This document shows, one piece after another, positions 1 through 9,800 of a stretch of 64,000 nt of DNA. Below the pieces are notes generated by a model. The model saw nothing but the letters and a program-made list of their open reading frames with translations. It ran no database searches and was not told where the DNA came from. Position 1 is the stretch's first letter, and every line of letters starts with the position of its first letter. The translations under genes were made by a program, and so were the position numbers. The stretch comes from DASVWZ01 sp963708575 (GTDB lineage: Bacteria; Acidobacteriota; Terriglobia; Terriglobales; Acidobacteriaceae): NCBI GenBank assembly GCA_963708575.1, contig CAVPTB010000007.1:1364001-1428000 (forward strand), read 5' to 3'.

Positions 1-1088
1 TTTTGACGATTCCGATAGCCGGAACGGCACTCTACATCATGGACGAGTACATCAACCCGCGAAATCTAACCGCATTCGCGGGAGTGTTCGCAGTCGCGGA
101 TGTGCTCGACAAAAAGTATTGGTGGGCGGCGCTATTGCTGGTTTTGGCGGCGGCATTCCATCCACTAATGTCGATCTTCGTCTTTTCTTACTGCGTGGTT
201 TTGCTGCTTCTCGATCGTTTTGATTTGCGCACCAAAAGCCTCGCAGCGTTGCTGCCTCTGGGCCTGCTGGACAAGCCGACAGCTGCTTATCACCAGGTTG
301 CGCTGTCGCACCACAATCACTATCTCCTGCGCTGGCATTGGTATGAATGGCTGGGAGCCCTGGGACCTCTTATTCTGCTCTGGTGGTTCGGTCGAATTGC
401 TCGTGATCGGAGAATGCTTTCAGTCCAGCGGTTGTGCAACGCGCTGCTGATTTACCAGGTGATTTACGTTGCAGCTGCCCTGATTGTCTCCGTTCCGCCG
501 CGATTCGAGAGTCTCGCCCGGCTACAGCCGATGCGGAGTTTATATCTCACTTACGTTCTTTTCTTCTTGATCGCGGGCGGGCTGCTGGGCGAATTTATCT
601 TGAAGAACCGAGTCTGGCGCTGGCTGATCCTTTTCATTCCCCTGTGCGCCGGCATGTTCTTTGCGCAGAGGGCCTTGTTCCCTGGGAGCGCTCACATTGA
701 GTGGCCGGGAGCAGCTCCGAGAAACCAATGGGTGCAGGCCTTCCAATGGATTCGTAATAACACCCCGGTCGATGCCGTGTTCGCGTTGGATCCTTATCAC
801 ATGGATATCGCCGGGGAAGACGAGGATGGGTTCCGCGCGATAGCGGAACGTAGCATGCTTGCCGACGCGGTAAAAGACAGCGGCGCGGTCACAATGTTCC
901 CTCCGAATGCGGAAGAGTGGTTGCGGCAAGTGCAAGCTGAGGAGGGTTGGCGCAAGTTCGAGATGGCGGACTTTAGGCGCCTGCAATCAGAATTCGGAGT
1001 GAACTGGCTAGTTCTGCAGAATCCAGTCGTTGGTGGGCTCAACTGTCCCTACACCAACCAAGCAGTCTCCGTCTGTCGGTTGGACTGA
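1..1088 (+). CDS. Multi-pass membrane protein, C-terminal part (5' end outside window)
   Basis: The open frame is already running at the left edge, so only the C-terminal ~361 residues are visible. It contains several hydrophobic segments (roughly residues 40-70, 110-130, 145-165, 180-200 and 205-225). These are followed by a soluble tail of about 130 residues beginning near a WIRNNTP motif. That layout, many membrane helices and then a short exposed domain opening with a 'W-I-R-x-N-T-P' segment, resembles lipid-linked-sugar glycosyltransferase-like or uncharacterised polytopic proteins. The catalytic N-terminal loop that would prove this lies outside the window. I cannot assign a substrate. 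The gene ends 75 bp before the convergent phospholipase-like gene. Confidence 0.7.
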   Translation, partial: LTIPIAGTALYIMDEYINPRNLTAFAGVFAVADVLDKKYWWAALLLVLAAAFHPLMSIFVFSYCVVLLLLDRFDLRTKSLAALLPLGLLDKPTAAYHQVALSHHNHYLLRWHWYEWLGALGPLILLWWFGRIARDRRMLSVQRLCNALLIYQVIYVAAALIVSVPPRFESLARLQPMRSLYLTYVLFFLIAGGLLGEFILKNRVWRWLILFIPLCAGMFFAQRALFPGSAHIEWPGAAPRNQWVQAFQWIRNNTPVDAVFALDPYHMDIAGEDEDGFRAIAERSMLADAVKDSGAVTMFPPNAEEWLRQVQAEEGWRKFEMADFRRLQSEFGVNWLVLQNPVVGGLNCPYTNQAVSVCRLD

Positions 1089-1163
1089 GAGCGTTTGCCC
1101 GGCTCCCCCCGACAGAACGCTATAGGCCCAAAACCGAAGAATACGTAAGATGCACCAAGTTTC

Positions 1164-3458
1164 TCATGGCAGGTGATCCAGGTAGCACTGGCCTTTCCGG
1201 TTCTGATTGGGCGGATTCGGTGGCGTCATCCAGGACGGGTTGTTGAAGTCGAAGAACTCCGTCATATCGATCTGCGCGGCATCGCGTTCTGTCAGGGACG
1301 ACAGTCCGAAACGCGTCTCAATCATTTTGAGGATTGCGGTCGCGTCCGCAGGGGTATGAGAAACATAATTCTTGCGAGAGTACGGCGAAATCACAACCAA
1401 CGGCACGCGATATCCGGTGTGGCTAAAGTCGCAGGTCGTCCCCCCCGTCACCGTGCAGACGTCTCCAGGCAGCAAATCGACAGGTGGATTACTCGTTCCG
1501 TCCGGACTGACGCTAGCCAGCGGTGGGACGTGGTCGTAGAAACCGCCGAATTCGTCGAAGGTCAGGATGAACGCCGAAGTCTTCCATGAGGAACTTGCCA
1601 TCAACGAGTTGATGATGTTTTCCGTGTTCGCCGCGCCAGCCTGAATGCTGCAGCAGGGAGGAGTGGTGTCGTAATCCGCGGGGTGTTCGTCCAGTCCGGA
1701 CGAGGACGCCGGCTCAATCTGTGCAACCTGGGGTAGTGTTCCGTTCTGAAGATCCGTGAAGTAGTCCGAGATAGGTGCGATGTTCTGCGGATAGTTCTGC
1801 AGAATTGTTTGGCCGTATGTGAAGGTGTGGATGTAGGTCAGATACTCATAAAAACATTGCGCGGTCTGGTTGTTTTCGCAAACGCTGCCTCGCGGATCAA
1901 CGTAGATCTTCCACGAAATCCCGGCATTTTGCAGCAGTTCATAGATGATCGGCGAGCTGATCTGATGGCTGTCGTTCGGGTTGCTACCTTGCGGGTAGGC
2001 GTAGCCTCCTGAGGTCGCGCCGATGAGAAATTCGCGGTTCGGTTCGGTGCGCGTCATCACCGGAGAGAACCAGCGATCCGACGTCGCGAACTGCGTGGCC
2101 ATGTAGTAGTAGTAATTCAAGTCGTCGCCGGTGTAATAGCCAGCGGCGCGCATGCCATTGAAGTCGTAGAAGGGATATTGGCCATTGCCGTAATAGTCTT
2201 CATTTCGAAGATCGTGTCCGGCTGTCCACACGAACCCATTCAGTGCCGGATCGTTCTGCACTCCGGAAGGATCGTTGTAGTTCCAGTCCGCGTGACTTTC
2301 ATTCCAGGACGGGCTGGGATTCTCCACGCATTGAGTGATCAAGTGATAAGAAGTCACCGGAGCACTGCTGTCGAAGATGCAATCCTGGAACGGGGCAGGC
2401 GGGCGTCCCTGGTAGGGAAGCGTAGGATCGCAACCCGGCGTGGTGGGCGGCGGTCCATAGAGTGGAGGAATGCCTGAAGTCGGATTGAATTGCGGAAGGC
2501 CGTCAAAGGACTGATCGGTGTACCCATTGTCCTTCCAATATTTCCGCATGGCCCCGAAGTAGTGGTCAAATGCCCGGTTCTCTTGAGAAAGAAAAACGAT
2601 GTGGCTAAGCACACTTATCGTTTGGTTTACGTTGAAGGTAGCTGTAACGGTTTGTGTGGTATTCATCGTTAGGTTACAGGTCGAACCGGTGCCATTGCTG
2701 CTGCAGGCTCCTCCCCATCCGGCGAAATACATGTTGGAGTCTGGGGTCGCGGTCAAAGTGACCTGCGTGCCTTTGTCAAAGCCGTTCACGCAATCCGACG
2801 TACAGTTGAGATTGCCCGGATTGATGACGATAGTCCCAGTGCCAGTTCCCTGAAACGTAACGATCAGTTGGGGTTGCGTAGAACTGAATATCGCGGTGAC
2901 GCTGGTGCCCTTGCTTATGGTAAGAGTGCAGGTGCTACTGGAACCTGTACAGGCTCCTTGCCAGCCCATAAACATGAAGCCGCTCGCCGGCGTTGCGGTA
3001 AGCGTTACTTGGGTGCCGCTGGCGAAGCCCGCCTTGCAAGTCGTTCCGCAGTCGATTCCAGACGGAGAACTCGAGACGCTGCCGCTGCCCGCGACGGTTA
3101 CCGACAAGACAGGTTCTAAAACAAAGTTCGCAGTCACCGAAGCATTAGCGTTCACCATGACCTTGCAAGAGCCGGCTCCGGAACATGCGCCCGACCACCC
3201 AGTAAAAGTCGAGCCGTCCGCGGGAGAGGCAGAAAGTGTCACGGTGGTGCCAGAAGTAAAAGTCCCGCTGCAGGTTGATCCGCAACTGATTCCCGCCGGA
3301 GCACTGGAGACCGTCCCTTGACCGCTGCCATTCGGCTGCACCGTCAGTTGATAAGAAGACCCTCCAGAACCGCCGTTCATCGAACCCCCGCCGCATCCGG
3401 CCAATAACAACAATGTGGATAACGCGACCAGTGGAAGGGCGGTCTTGACGAGTGACAT
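1164..3458 (-). CDS. Secreted phospholipase C/phosphoesterase-family lipoprotein with InlB-type repeats
   Basis: 764 residues. The N-terminus is a lipoprotein signal with a lipobox ending at Cys22 (LLAGC). Three repeats of about 75-80 residues follow (about 36-277), each with the pattern G-x-V-x-S...C...F..G-x-x-V-x-L-x-A...F-x-G-W-x-G-x-C, typical of bacterial InlB B-like or surface repeats. From about residue 285 comes a phosphoesterase domain of the phospholipase C/AcpA family: an ENRAFDHYFG motif near its start, NESHADWNYN in the middle and DEFGGFYDHV near the end. Members hydrolyse phosphate esters or phospholipids outside the cytoplasm; the substrate here is unknown. The repeats probably hold the enzyme away from the membrane anchor or bind a surface. 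It is a single gene with no obvious partner. Confidence 0.88.
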   Translation of the reverse strand: MSLVKTALPLVALSTLLLLAGCGGGSMNGGSGGSSYQLTVQPNGSGQGTVSSAPAGISCGSTCSGTFTSGTTVTLSASPADGSTFTGWSGACSGAGSCKVMVNANASVTANFVLEPVLSVTVAGSGSVSSSPSGIDCGTTCKAGFASGTQVTLTATPASGFMFMGWQGACTGSSSTCTLTISKGTSVTAIFSSTQPQLIVTFQGTGTGTIVINPGNLNCTSDCVNGFDKGTQVTLTATPDSNMYFAGWGGACSSNGTGSTCNLTMNTTQTVTATFNVNQTISVLSHIVFLSQENRAFDHYFGAMRKYWKDNGYTDQSFDGLPQFNPTSGIPPLYGPPPTTPGCDPTLPYQGRPPAPFQDCIFDSSAPVTSYHLITQCVENPSPSWNESHADWNYNDPSGVQNDPALNGFVWTAGHDLRNEDYYGNGQYPFYDFNGMRAAGYYTGDDLNYYYYMATQFATSDRWFSPVMTRTEPNREFLIGATSGGYAYPQGSNPNDSHQISSPIIYELLQNAGISWKIYVDPRGSVCENNQTAQCFYEYLTYIHTFTYGQTILQNYPQNIAPISDYFTDLQNGTLPQVAQIEPASSSGLDEHPADYDTTPPCCSIQAGAANTENIINSLMASSSWKTSAFILTFDEFGGFYDHVPPLASVSPDGTSNPPVDLLPGDVCTVTGGTTCDFSHTGYRVPLVVISPYSRKNYVSHTPADATAILKMIETRFGLSSLTERDAAQIDMTEFFDFNNPSWMTPPNPPNQNRKGQCYLDHLP

Positions 3459-3593
3459 AGTAGGCGTTGACTCCTTGTTCGGGCGGTTGCTTCGATCAAC
3501 ACAGGCCAGAGTGGTTGCTTTGATGGCAAGCGAAGAAACTGCAGTTGTATGGGGGGAAATGACCTATGAAAACTCTGCGTGTCAGGTTTCGTA

Positions 3594-3995
3594 CTAGGCG
3601 GGGATATCGGAGGCCTTAAAGTAGGTGTGGGAGCTCAGAATTGTCTCTACGCCGGCCACCACCTCCGACCCAGAGCTCTTTGACACAGCCCCCTGAAAAC
3701 CCACCTTTCGGGCTTCGCTGGCGAGTTCCGGGGACACTTCTTGTACCGTGAGAAGTAGCATAGGCAGTGTTGGACTAGCGGTACAAATCTCACGTGCCGC
3801 CTGCAGTCCGTTCATCTGGGGCATAGCCAAATCCATAACAATTAGATCGGGCAGTAGATCCCTGGCTTTAACCACGGCTTCGCGGCCATTTTCCGCTTCC
3901 CCGCAAACTTGCCATTCCGAATGCTCTTCCAATATCCGGCGAATAAGCCTTCGGATCGCGAAGTCATCGTCTGCAATGAGAATCCGGACTGGCAT
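3594..3995 (-). CDS. Stand-alone response regulator receiver protein
   Basis: 133 residues forming one CheY-like receiver domain with no output domain. The acidic pocket (Asp9-Asp11), the phosphoacceptor Asp55 in VMDLAMP, Thr83 and Lys106 are all in the expected places. A purine-rich ribosome-binding site (GACAGGAG) precedes the ATG. It lies upstream of, and on the same strand as, the secreted phospholipase gene, and downstream of the Ser/Thr kinase gene with a 179-bp gap. No histidine kinase is encoded nearby, so its partner is elsewhere. It could act by protein-protein contact as CheY or Spo0F do; the output is unknown. Confidence 0.9.
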   Translation of the reverse strand: MPVRILIADDDFAIRRLIRRILEEHSEWQVCGEAENGREAVVKARDLLPDLIVMDLAMPQMNGLQAAREICTASPTLPMLLLTVQEVSPELASEARKVGFQGAVSKSSGSEVVAGVETILSSHTYFKASDIPA

Positions 3996-4174
3996 AACAG
4001 TGGTAGCTCCTGTCCCGTTTTGATGCGGTTCGCGTATGAGGCCAGTCGACGATTGGGACGGAGCCCCAAAAATTCATTGCGGAGTGGCCAAACTAGCTTG
4101 AGGGGAAGCCTACCGAAATTCAATACAGGGAAACCCCGATAACCTTGGTGAGCAACTCTGGCAGGTTGGCTCGC

Positions 4175-5779
4175 TTACTGGAGGGTCACATCCATGGCGC
4201 CGCCCTGCTTCGCGCAGTGTATATGAAGCACCATTTCTCCCGATTGCTGGAAGATTGCGGACAGTGTTTTGGATTGGTCATAAGCGTCGTCGGGAGTCTG
4301 TATACGGACATGCACTAAGTGCTTACCCGGGGCCAGTTGAAGGCTGTCGGATTGATGGCCTTGGATCTCGCGGAAGAGCACTGCGTGCTTCTTGAGGCCC
4401 CCGTGCAACGACTTTTGGTAGATCAGTTGATTGTCGAGCCAGATCATGGCGGTCGCGTCTTTGAAAGGATGGTCAATTTCGACCTGCATGGTCGAACTGT
4501 CAGACATCAAGGCCACCGGCAGAGGTTGGGCGTTTGCTACGGTTACAGACTTAATGGAGGCAGGCGCTGCCGCGCGACGATGTTTCGCCGGTGCTGCGGC
4601 TGTTGAGACTGGCGGGGCCTCATTTGTTGTTGCCGGAAAGTTTGGGGCAGGAACGGGCGCAGTTGGAGCGGTACGGACCTGCGCTAAGGGCACTCCTTGG
4701 TTTCCAAAAGGAAACATGCGGTAGAAGGCGATCGCCATCAGAGCCAGGGCAAACACGCTGACTGCCGCGGCCGTTCTGAGCTTTGAAACGGCCCACCATT
4801 TCTGGGTCTGTACAAGTTGCGAGCTGAGGTTCGGATTTGTTTTGACGGGGATGGAGCTTGCCACTTTGGCTGCAGCAGAGTAATCCGTTGAACCCACAAA
4901 CCAGCTCTCGGTGCCTGAGGTGCCAGTCGCCATCAGATTCCTTTCCACACGGAATGACGCGATAGCATCGGCCATCTCCGCCGCGCTCTGATAGCGGTCG
5001 CCAGGGTCTTTCGCCATTGCCTTGGCCAGAATGCGATCCACTTCATTCGGAAGTCCGGCATCGTAGGCGGTGACTGGCAGCGGCTCCTGATTGACGACTT
5101 TGAAGCACACCGTAGTCGCGCTGTTTCCCTGGAATGGCCTGTAGCCCGTGATCATCGTGTAGATCACTACGCCTAGAGAGAACAGGTCCGATCTCGCGTC
5201 CACTCCGTCCCCACGTAGTTGCTCGGGAGACATATAGGACGGACTGCCGAGCAATTGGCCCGGCAGTGTGAGGTTCGAAAGATTCAATTTGGCGATGCCG
5301 AAGTCGGCGATCTTGGCGTGACGCTCCGGAGTGATCAGGATGTTCGCCGGTTTGATGTCGCGGTGAACCACGCCCTGGGCGTGTGCAAAGTGCAGTGCGC
5401 CGGCCAATTCCTGTGCCATTTGCAAAGCTGGTCCCAAGGGGATTCTGTGTTCGCCGTCGGAGAGCATCTTTTTTAGCGATTCCCCGGCGACATACTCCAT
5501 GACGATGTAGGGTTCCTGAGTTTCAGGTTCTTCGCCCACATCGAATATCGTCACAATGCCGGGATGAGAAAGCCTTCCCGCAGCTTGCGCTTCCACCACG
5601 AATCGTTCGCGATATTCGATTTCTTGATCGTGATCTTGTCCAAGAAGGGAAATGGTCTTGATGGCGACGAGCCGGTCGATCTTGGGGTCGCGGGCGCGGT
5701 AAACTACCCCCATGGCACCTCGGCCGACTTCGGCGAGGATCTCGTAGCGACCTATCTTGGATCCGGCACGTGTACTCAT
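4175..5779 (-). CDS. Transmembrane serine/threonine protein kinase (PknB type)
   Basis: 534 residues. The kinase domain spans about residues 11-275: glycine loop GRGAMGVVY at 19-27, ATP-binding Lys41, catalytic HRD at 139-141 with Asn146, DFG at 159-161 and SPEQ at 184-187. All catalytic residues are present, so it should be active. A membrane helix lies at about 337-354, followed by a Pro/Ala-rich linker and a C-terminal extracytoplasmic domain of about 110 residues that I do not recognise; it lacks PASTA repeats. The external domain may sense an envelope signal. No Shine-Dalgarno is evident before the ATG, and the upstream region holds two inverted repeats. The only nearby signalling gene is the stand-alone receiver protein. 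Confidence 0.95.
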   Translation of the reverse strand: MSTRAGSKIGRYEILAEVGRGAMGVVYRARDPKIDRLVAIKTISLLGQDHDQEIEYRERFVVEAQAAGRLSHPGIVTIFDVGEEPETQEPYIVMEYVAGESLKKMLSDGEHRIPLGPALQMAQELAGALHFAHAQGVVHRDIKPANILITPERHAKIADFGIAKLNLSNLTLPGQLLGSPSYMSPEQLRGDGVDARSDLFSLGVVIYTMITGYRPFQGNSATTVCFKVVNQEPLPVTAYDAGLPNEVDRILAKAMAKDPGDRYQSAAEMADAIASFRVERNLMATGTSGTESWFVGSTDYSAAAKVASSIPVKTNPNLSSQLVQTQKWWAVSKLRTAAAVSVFALALMAIAFYRMFPFGNQGVPLAQVRTAPTAPVPAPNFPATTNEAPPVSTAAAPAKHRRAAAPASIKSVTVANAQPLPVALMSDSSTMQVEIDHPFKDATAMIWLDNQLIYQKSLHGGLKKHAVLFREIQGHQSDSLQLAPGKHLVHVRIQTPDDAYDQSKTLSAIFQQSGEMVLHIHCAKQGGAMDVTLQ

Positions 5780-5830
5780 GACAAAGGGAAGAAGATAAAC
5801 CGTGCTGATCTTACGACGGGGTGTCGTGCC

Positions 5831-5877
5831 AGGCGAAATATTTGACTGTTTCGCCTGTGACGCAGGTAACGGTTACC
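5831..5877. promoter_or_regulatory. Two inverted repeats upstream of the kinase gene
   Basis: AGGCGAAA (5831-5838) pairs perfectly with TTTCGCCT (5849-5856) across a 10-nt spacer. Immediately beyond it, GGTAAC-G-GTTACC (5865-5877) is a perfect 13-nt palindrome. Both lie 52-98 bp ahead of the kinase start. Neither is followed by a T-run on either strand, so operator sites or an mRNA leader structure are likelier than a terminator. Confidence 0.4.
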
Positions 5878-5913
5878 GTATAACTTCAGCCATACAGGAT
5901 TGACCTGAGGTGG

Positions 5914-6723
5914 CTATTTAACCGAGATGGTAAAGTTCACAACCGTCGTGCTATTTCCGCTCACGGAAGCTTGCTTCGACCAGGTCTTGGGATCGGTAAA
6001 GACCGGCCGGTTTACCCGGTGTTCCGTCAGCACATCAAAGGTTTCTTCGTTTCGCTGCACTTCCCAGCCTTCATGCCAGGCAACAATTTCGTACTGCCCG
6101 GGCGGAACGTCGGTCAGTTGAAATTTGCCGTCGGTGTCGGTCACCGCATAGTACGGGTTTGGGGCCACGATAGCTTCTGCATTCATCCATACGTGACCGC
6201 CGTTGCACTTCAAATTCACCAGTCCGGCCGAGTTCATCGGACGACTGACAACCTGGTTGGTGAATGGAAATGGCAGATTGTAAGTTGCAGCGCCGTCCAT
6301 ATGTACGGTGTGCAGAGTGGCGTCAGAACTCTTCATCTGCAGCGCCGCCTGTTCTGGCACCAGGAGGATGTGTGGTTCGTATCGACACTGCTTTTGATCG
6401 AGGAAACGGCGTGCTGTCGGGAAGTCAAACGCTTTTCCGCTTGAGACATTCTTGAGGTAGACGACCGTATTGGCTACGCCTCCCTGCGGCCCTATGACCA
6501 AGCGTTCGAGATCGCGAGTCTTATGTCCTTCGGGATCGCAAATCTGGGTATCTTTTGTGATGGTTAGGCTTGTCAGGTGCGGCATTGGACCGGACCATTT
6601 CACGGCGCCGGCGATAGTGCCACCATTTGAAACCTGCACGACTTGATAGCTGGTCTGAGCGGCGGCGATTGAGCCAATAGCCAGAAAGATTGCTAGAAGG
6701 AGAATGCGACTTCTTGTGTTCAC
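5914..6723 (-). CDS. Secreted cupredoxin-like protein with carboxypeptidase-regulatory-like fold
   Basis: 269 residues with a cleavable signal peptide (hydrophobic 6-20, probable cleavage after about Ala22). The mature protein starts with a beta-rich segment (GGTIAGAVKW). It then carries a block with His138/His141 and a Cys173-x3-His177-x2-Met180 cluster, followed by the sequence 'YYAVTDTDGKFQL..VPPGQY.I.AWHE' characteristic of carboxypeptidase regulatory-like/transthyretin-type domains. The arrangement resembles secreted proteins in which a CxxHxxM copper ligand loop precedes this type of tail, but here there are three residues between Cys and His. Copper binding and electron transfer are inferred. 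It is followed by the kinase gene after 134 bp. Confidence 0.72.
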   Translation of the reverse strand: MNTRSRILLLAIFLAIGSIAAAQTSYQVVQVSNGGTIAGAVKWSGPMPHLTSLTITKDTQICDPEGHKTRDLERLVIGPQGGVANTVVYLKNVSSGKAFDFPTARRFLDQKQCRYEPHILLVPEQAALQMKSSDATLHTVHMDGAATYNLPFPFTNQVVSRPMNSAGLVNLKCNGGHVWMNAEAIVAPNPYYAVTDTDGKFQLTDVPPGQYEIVAWHEGWEVQRNEETFDVLTEHRVNRPVFTDPKTWSKQASVSGNSTTVVNFTISVK

Positions 6724-6778
6724 TTGATGTTCACCTCTAAAAACGGGGAGGTGCAGTTTGGAGTTTTGCGCATAACCC

Positions 6779-6797
6779 CGTCAGTGATCAACTGACG
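6779..6797. repeat. Inverted repeat between mdtC and the cupredoxin-like gene
   Basis: CGTCAGT and ACTGACG form perfect 7-bp arms around GATCA. The repeat lies 56-74 bp upstream of the cupredoxin-like start and 40 bp past the mdtC stop. There is no T-run, so an operator for the downstream gene is more likely than a terminator. Confidence 0.35.
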
Positions 6798-6836
6798 AAA
6801 GAGCTAGAACGAACGGGGGATGTCGAGAGAGTTAGC

Positions 6837-9800
6837 TTAATCCGCAGAGCTGGGGCTGGGTGAAATCGATGGCGCAGGTCCGCGTTCGGGCAATTTGGAA
6901 CGGCGCCAGCGCAGCCGGTCCATGTAGAGATACACCACCGGCGTCGTGAAGAGGGTCAGGGCCTGACTGACGATGAGACCGCCTACGATGGTGATACCAA
7001 GGGGCTTGCGGAGCTCCGAGCCGGTGCCAGAGCCCAGCGCCAGAGGCAACCCACCCAGCAAGGCAGCCATGGTGGTCATCATGATGGGGCGGAACCGCAG
7101 CATGCAGGCTTCGTAAATTGCTTCGATCGGAGATTTGCCCTCTTCGCGCTCCGCCTCCAAAGCAAAGTCGATCATCATGATTGCATTTTTCTTCACGATT
7201 CCTATCAGGAGGATAATGCCGATCAATCCAATGACATTGAGTTCCATGCCAATGAGTTTCAAGGCAAGCAACGCACCCACACCGGCGGAAGGAATCGTCG
7301 ACAAAATAGTGATGGGATGGATGTAGCTCTCGTACAGAATTCCGAGCACGATATAGACCGTAAGCAATGCGGTCAGGATCAGGATCGGCTCGTTAGCGAG
7401 GGATTCCTGAAAAGCCGCCGCAGTGCCTTGAAAGCTGGCATGAATTGTGGCCGGAAACGAGATCGAGCGTTGTGCCTGTTCGATAAACTGCGTCGCCTGA
7501 CCCAGGGAGACTCCGGGGCCGAGATTGAAAGAAATCGTCACCGAGGGCCACTGTCCCTGGTGATTCACTGCCAGAGAAGTGTTGGACGGACCAAAGTGAG
7601 CAAAAGACGCCAAGGGCACCATGGTTCCCGTGCTGGAACCTACGTAGGTATTCTGCAGGGTGTCCGGATCTTGCTGGAATTGCGGTGCGACCTCCATTAC
7701 GACGTGATACTGATTGAGCTCCTCGTAGATGGTCGAGACCTGACGTTGACCGAAAGCGTCGTATAGTACAGCGTCGATGGCCGAGGCGGTGATTCCCAGA
7801 CGTGAAGCGGTATCGCGGTCGATGATAACGCTAGCCTGCAACCCCTTGTCCTGCTGGTCCGTGTTGACCTGCCTCAATTGAGGAATGGCTCTCATCTTCT
7901 GCAAGAGTCGGGGTGCCCAGTCGTTCAGTTCGTTCAGGTCTTCGCCTTGCAGGGTGTACTGGTACTGGGCCTGGCTCACGCGGCCACCAATTTGCAAGTC
8001 TTGTGCGGCTTGCATGTATAGCGTTGCGCCCGGAACCTCCGCGAATTTACGGCTGAGCTCCAGGATGACCTGGTCGGCGCTCAGCTTGCGCCGGCCAAGG
8101 GCTTTCAGGGTAATGTACATGCGGCCCTGGTTCATGGCCGTGGTGCCGCCGCAGAAGCCGATCATGGTGTCGATATTCGGGTCCTGCATGCCAATCTCCA
8201 CGTAACGCCGCATCTTCTGCTTCATGGCGTCGAAGGAAATGTCCTGGGAGGCTTGCACCGAACCCATCAGACGCCCGGTATCCTGCTGCGGGAAAAATCC
8301 TTTCGGTACTTGCTTGAACAGGTAGACGCTAAGACAGGCGGTGAGGATGGTGATGACCAGAACCACAAACTGGTGTTTCAGAACCCATCCAAGGCAGACC
8401 CGGTAAACGGCCAGAAGCCCGTCAAAGATCTTCTGGCTGGCGCGATAAGCGATCCCGTGCTTGCTTTCCGCAAGAGGCTTGAGCAACTGGGCGCACATGG
8501 CAGGCGTCGTGGTAAGGGAAACGATGAGGGAGACCAGGATCGCGGCGCTGAGAGTGACAGCAAACTCACGGAACAAGCGTCCGATAATGCCGCCCATCAT
8601 AAGGATCGGAATGAAGACGGCGATCAGCGACGTGCTCATGGAGAGCACGGTGAAACCGATGCCCTGTGCACCGCGAAATGCGGCTTCCACCGGCCCCATA
8701 CCTTTTTCGAGGTAGCGGGTGATGTTTTCGAGTACGACGATTGCGTCGTCAACCACAAAGCCAGTCGAGATCGCGAGCGCCATCAACGATAAATTGTTCA
8801 GGCTGTATCCCAGCAGATACATAATGCCGAACGTGCCGATCAGCGATAAGGGAACGGCAATACTGGGAATGATGGTTGCACGGAAAGTGCGCAAGAACGC
8901 GAAGACGACCAGAATGACCAGAATGACGGAAATCACCAGTGTAATTTCAATGTCTCTCAAGGACGCCCGCACGGTCGTAGTGCGGTCCGAGACGATGTCG
9001 ATATTTATGGCTGGTGAGATGGAGGCCTTCAACTGCGGCAACAGGCTCAGGACGTTGTCGACCGTCTGAATGATGTTTGCGCCAGGCTGACGGAAGATGA
9101 TCAGAATTACCGCGCGCTTGCCATTCGAGAGGCCGAAAATGTGAGCGTCCTCGACGGAGTCTTCGACCGTGGCGACATCTCCCAAACGGACGATCGCGCC
9201 GGTTTGCGGGTTCTTGGCCACGATGAGAGGACGATATTCGTCCGCTGTAGTGATCTGGTCGTTATCCCCTACGGACCAACTCCGCGTGTCATTCGCGACA
9301 TGGCCTTTGGGACGGTTCGCGTTGGCTGCATTGAGGGCGGTGCGAACATTCTCTAACCCAACTCCGAACTTATTGAGCAGGTTCGGATCGAGTTCGGCGC
9401 GCACCGCGGGGTTTGCGCCACCCCCGACATAGACCTGTCCTACTCCACTTACCTGCGCCAATTTTTGCGACAGGATGGAGTTGGCCTGATCGTAGATGTT
9501 GGGAAGCGTGATGCTGTCGGAAGTAAGCGACAGAATCAGGATAGGTGCGTCAGCCGGATTTACCTTGCGATACCAGGGATTGCCGGGGAGGTAGGAGGGC
9601 AACTGGCTGCGGGCTGCATTGATCGCGGCCTGTACATCTCGAGCGGCAGCGTCGATGTTGCGGTTGAGGTCAAATTGCAGCACGATGCCAGTCGAACCCA
9701 ACTGGCTAACCGAGGTCATCTGGTTGATTCCGGCAATGCGTCCGAATTGTCGCTCAAGCGGTGTGGCGACTGCCGAAGCCATGGTTTCCGGGCTCGCACC

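Noticed and set aside
8253..8792. Plus-strand frame of 179 codons opposite mdtC
   Set aside because: Charged, repetitive translation lacking any domain and lying wholly inside a well-supported permease gene.
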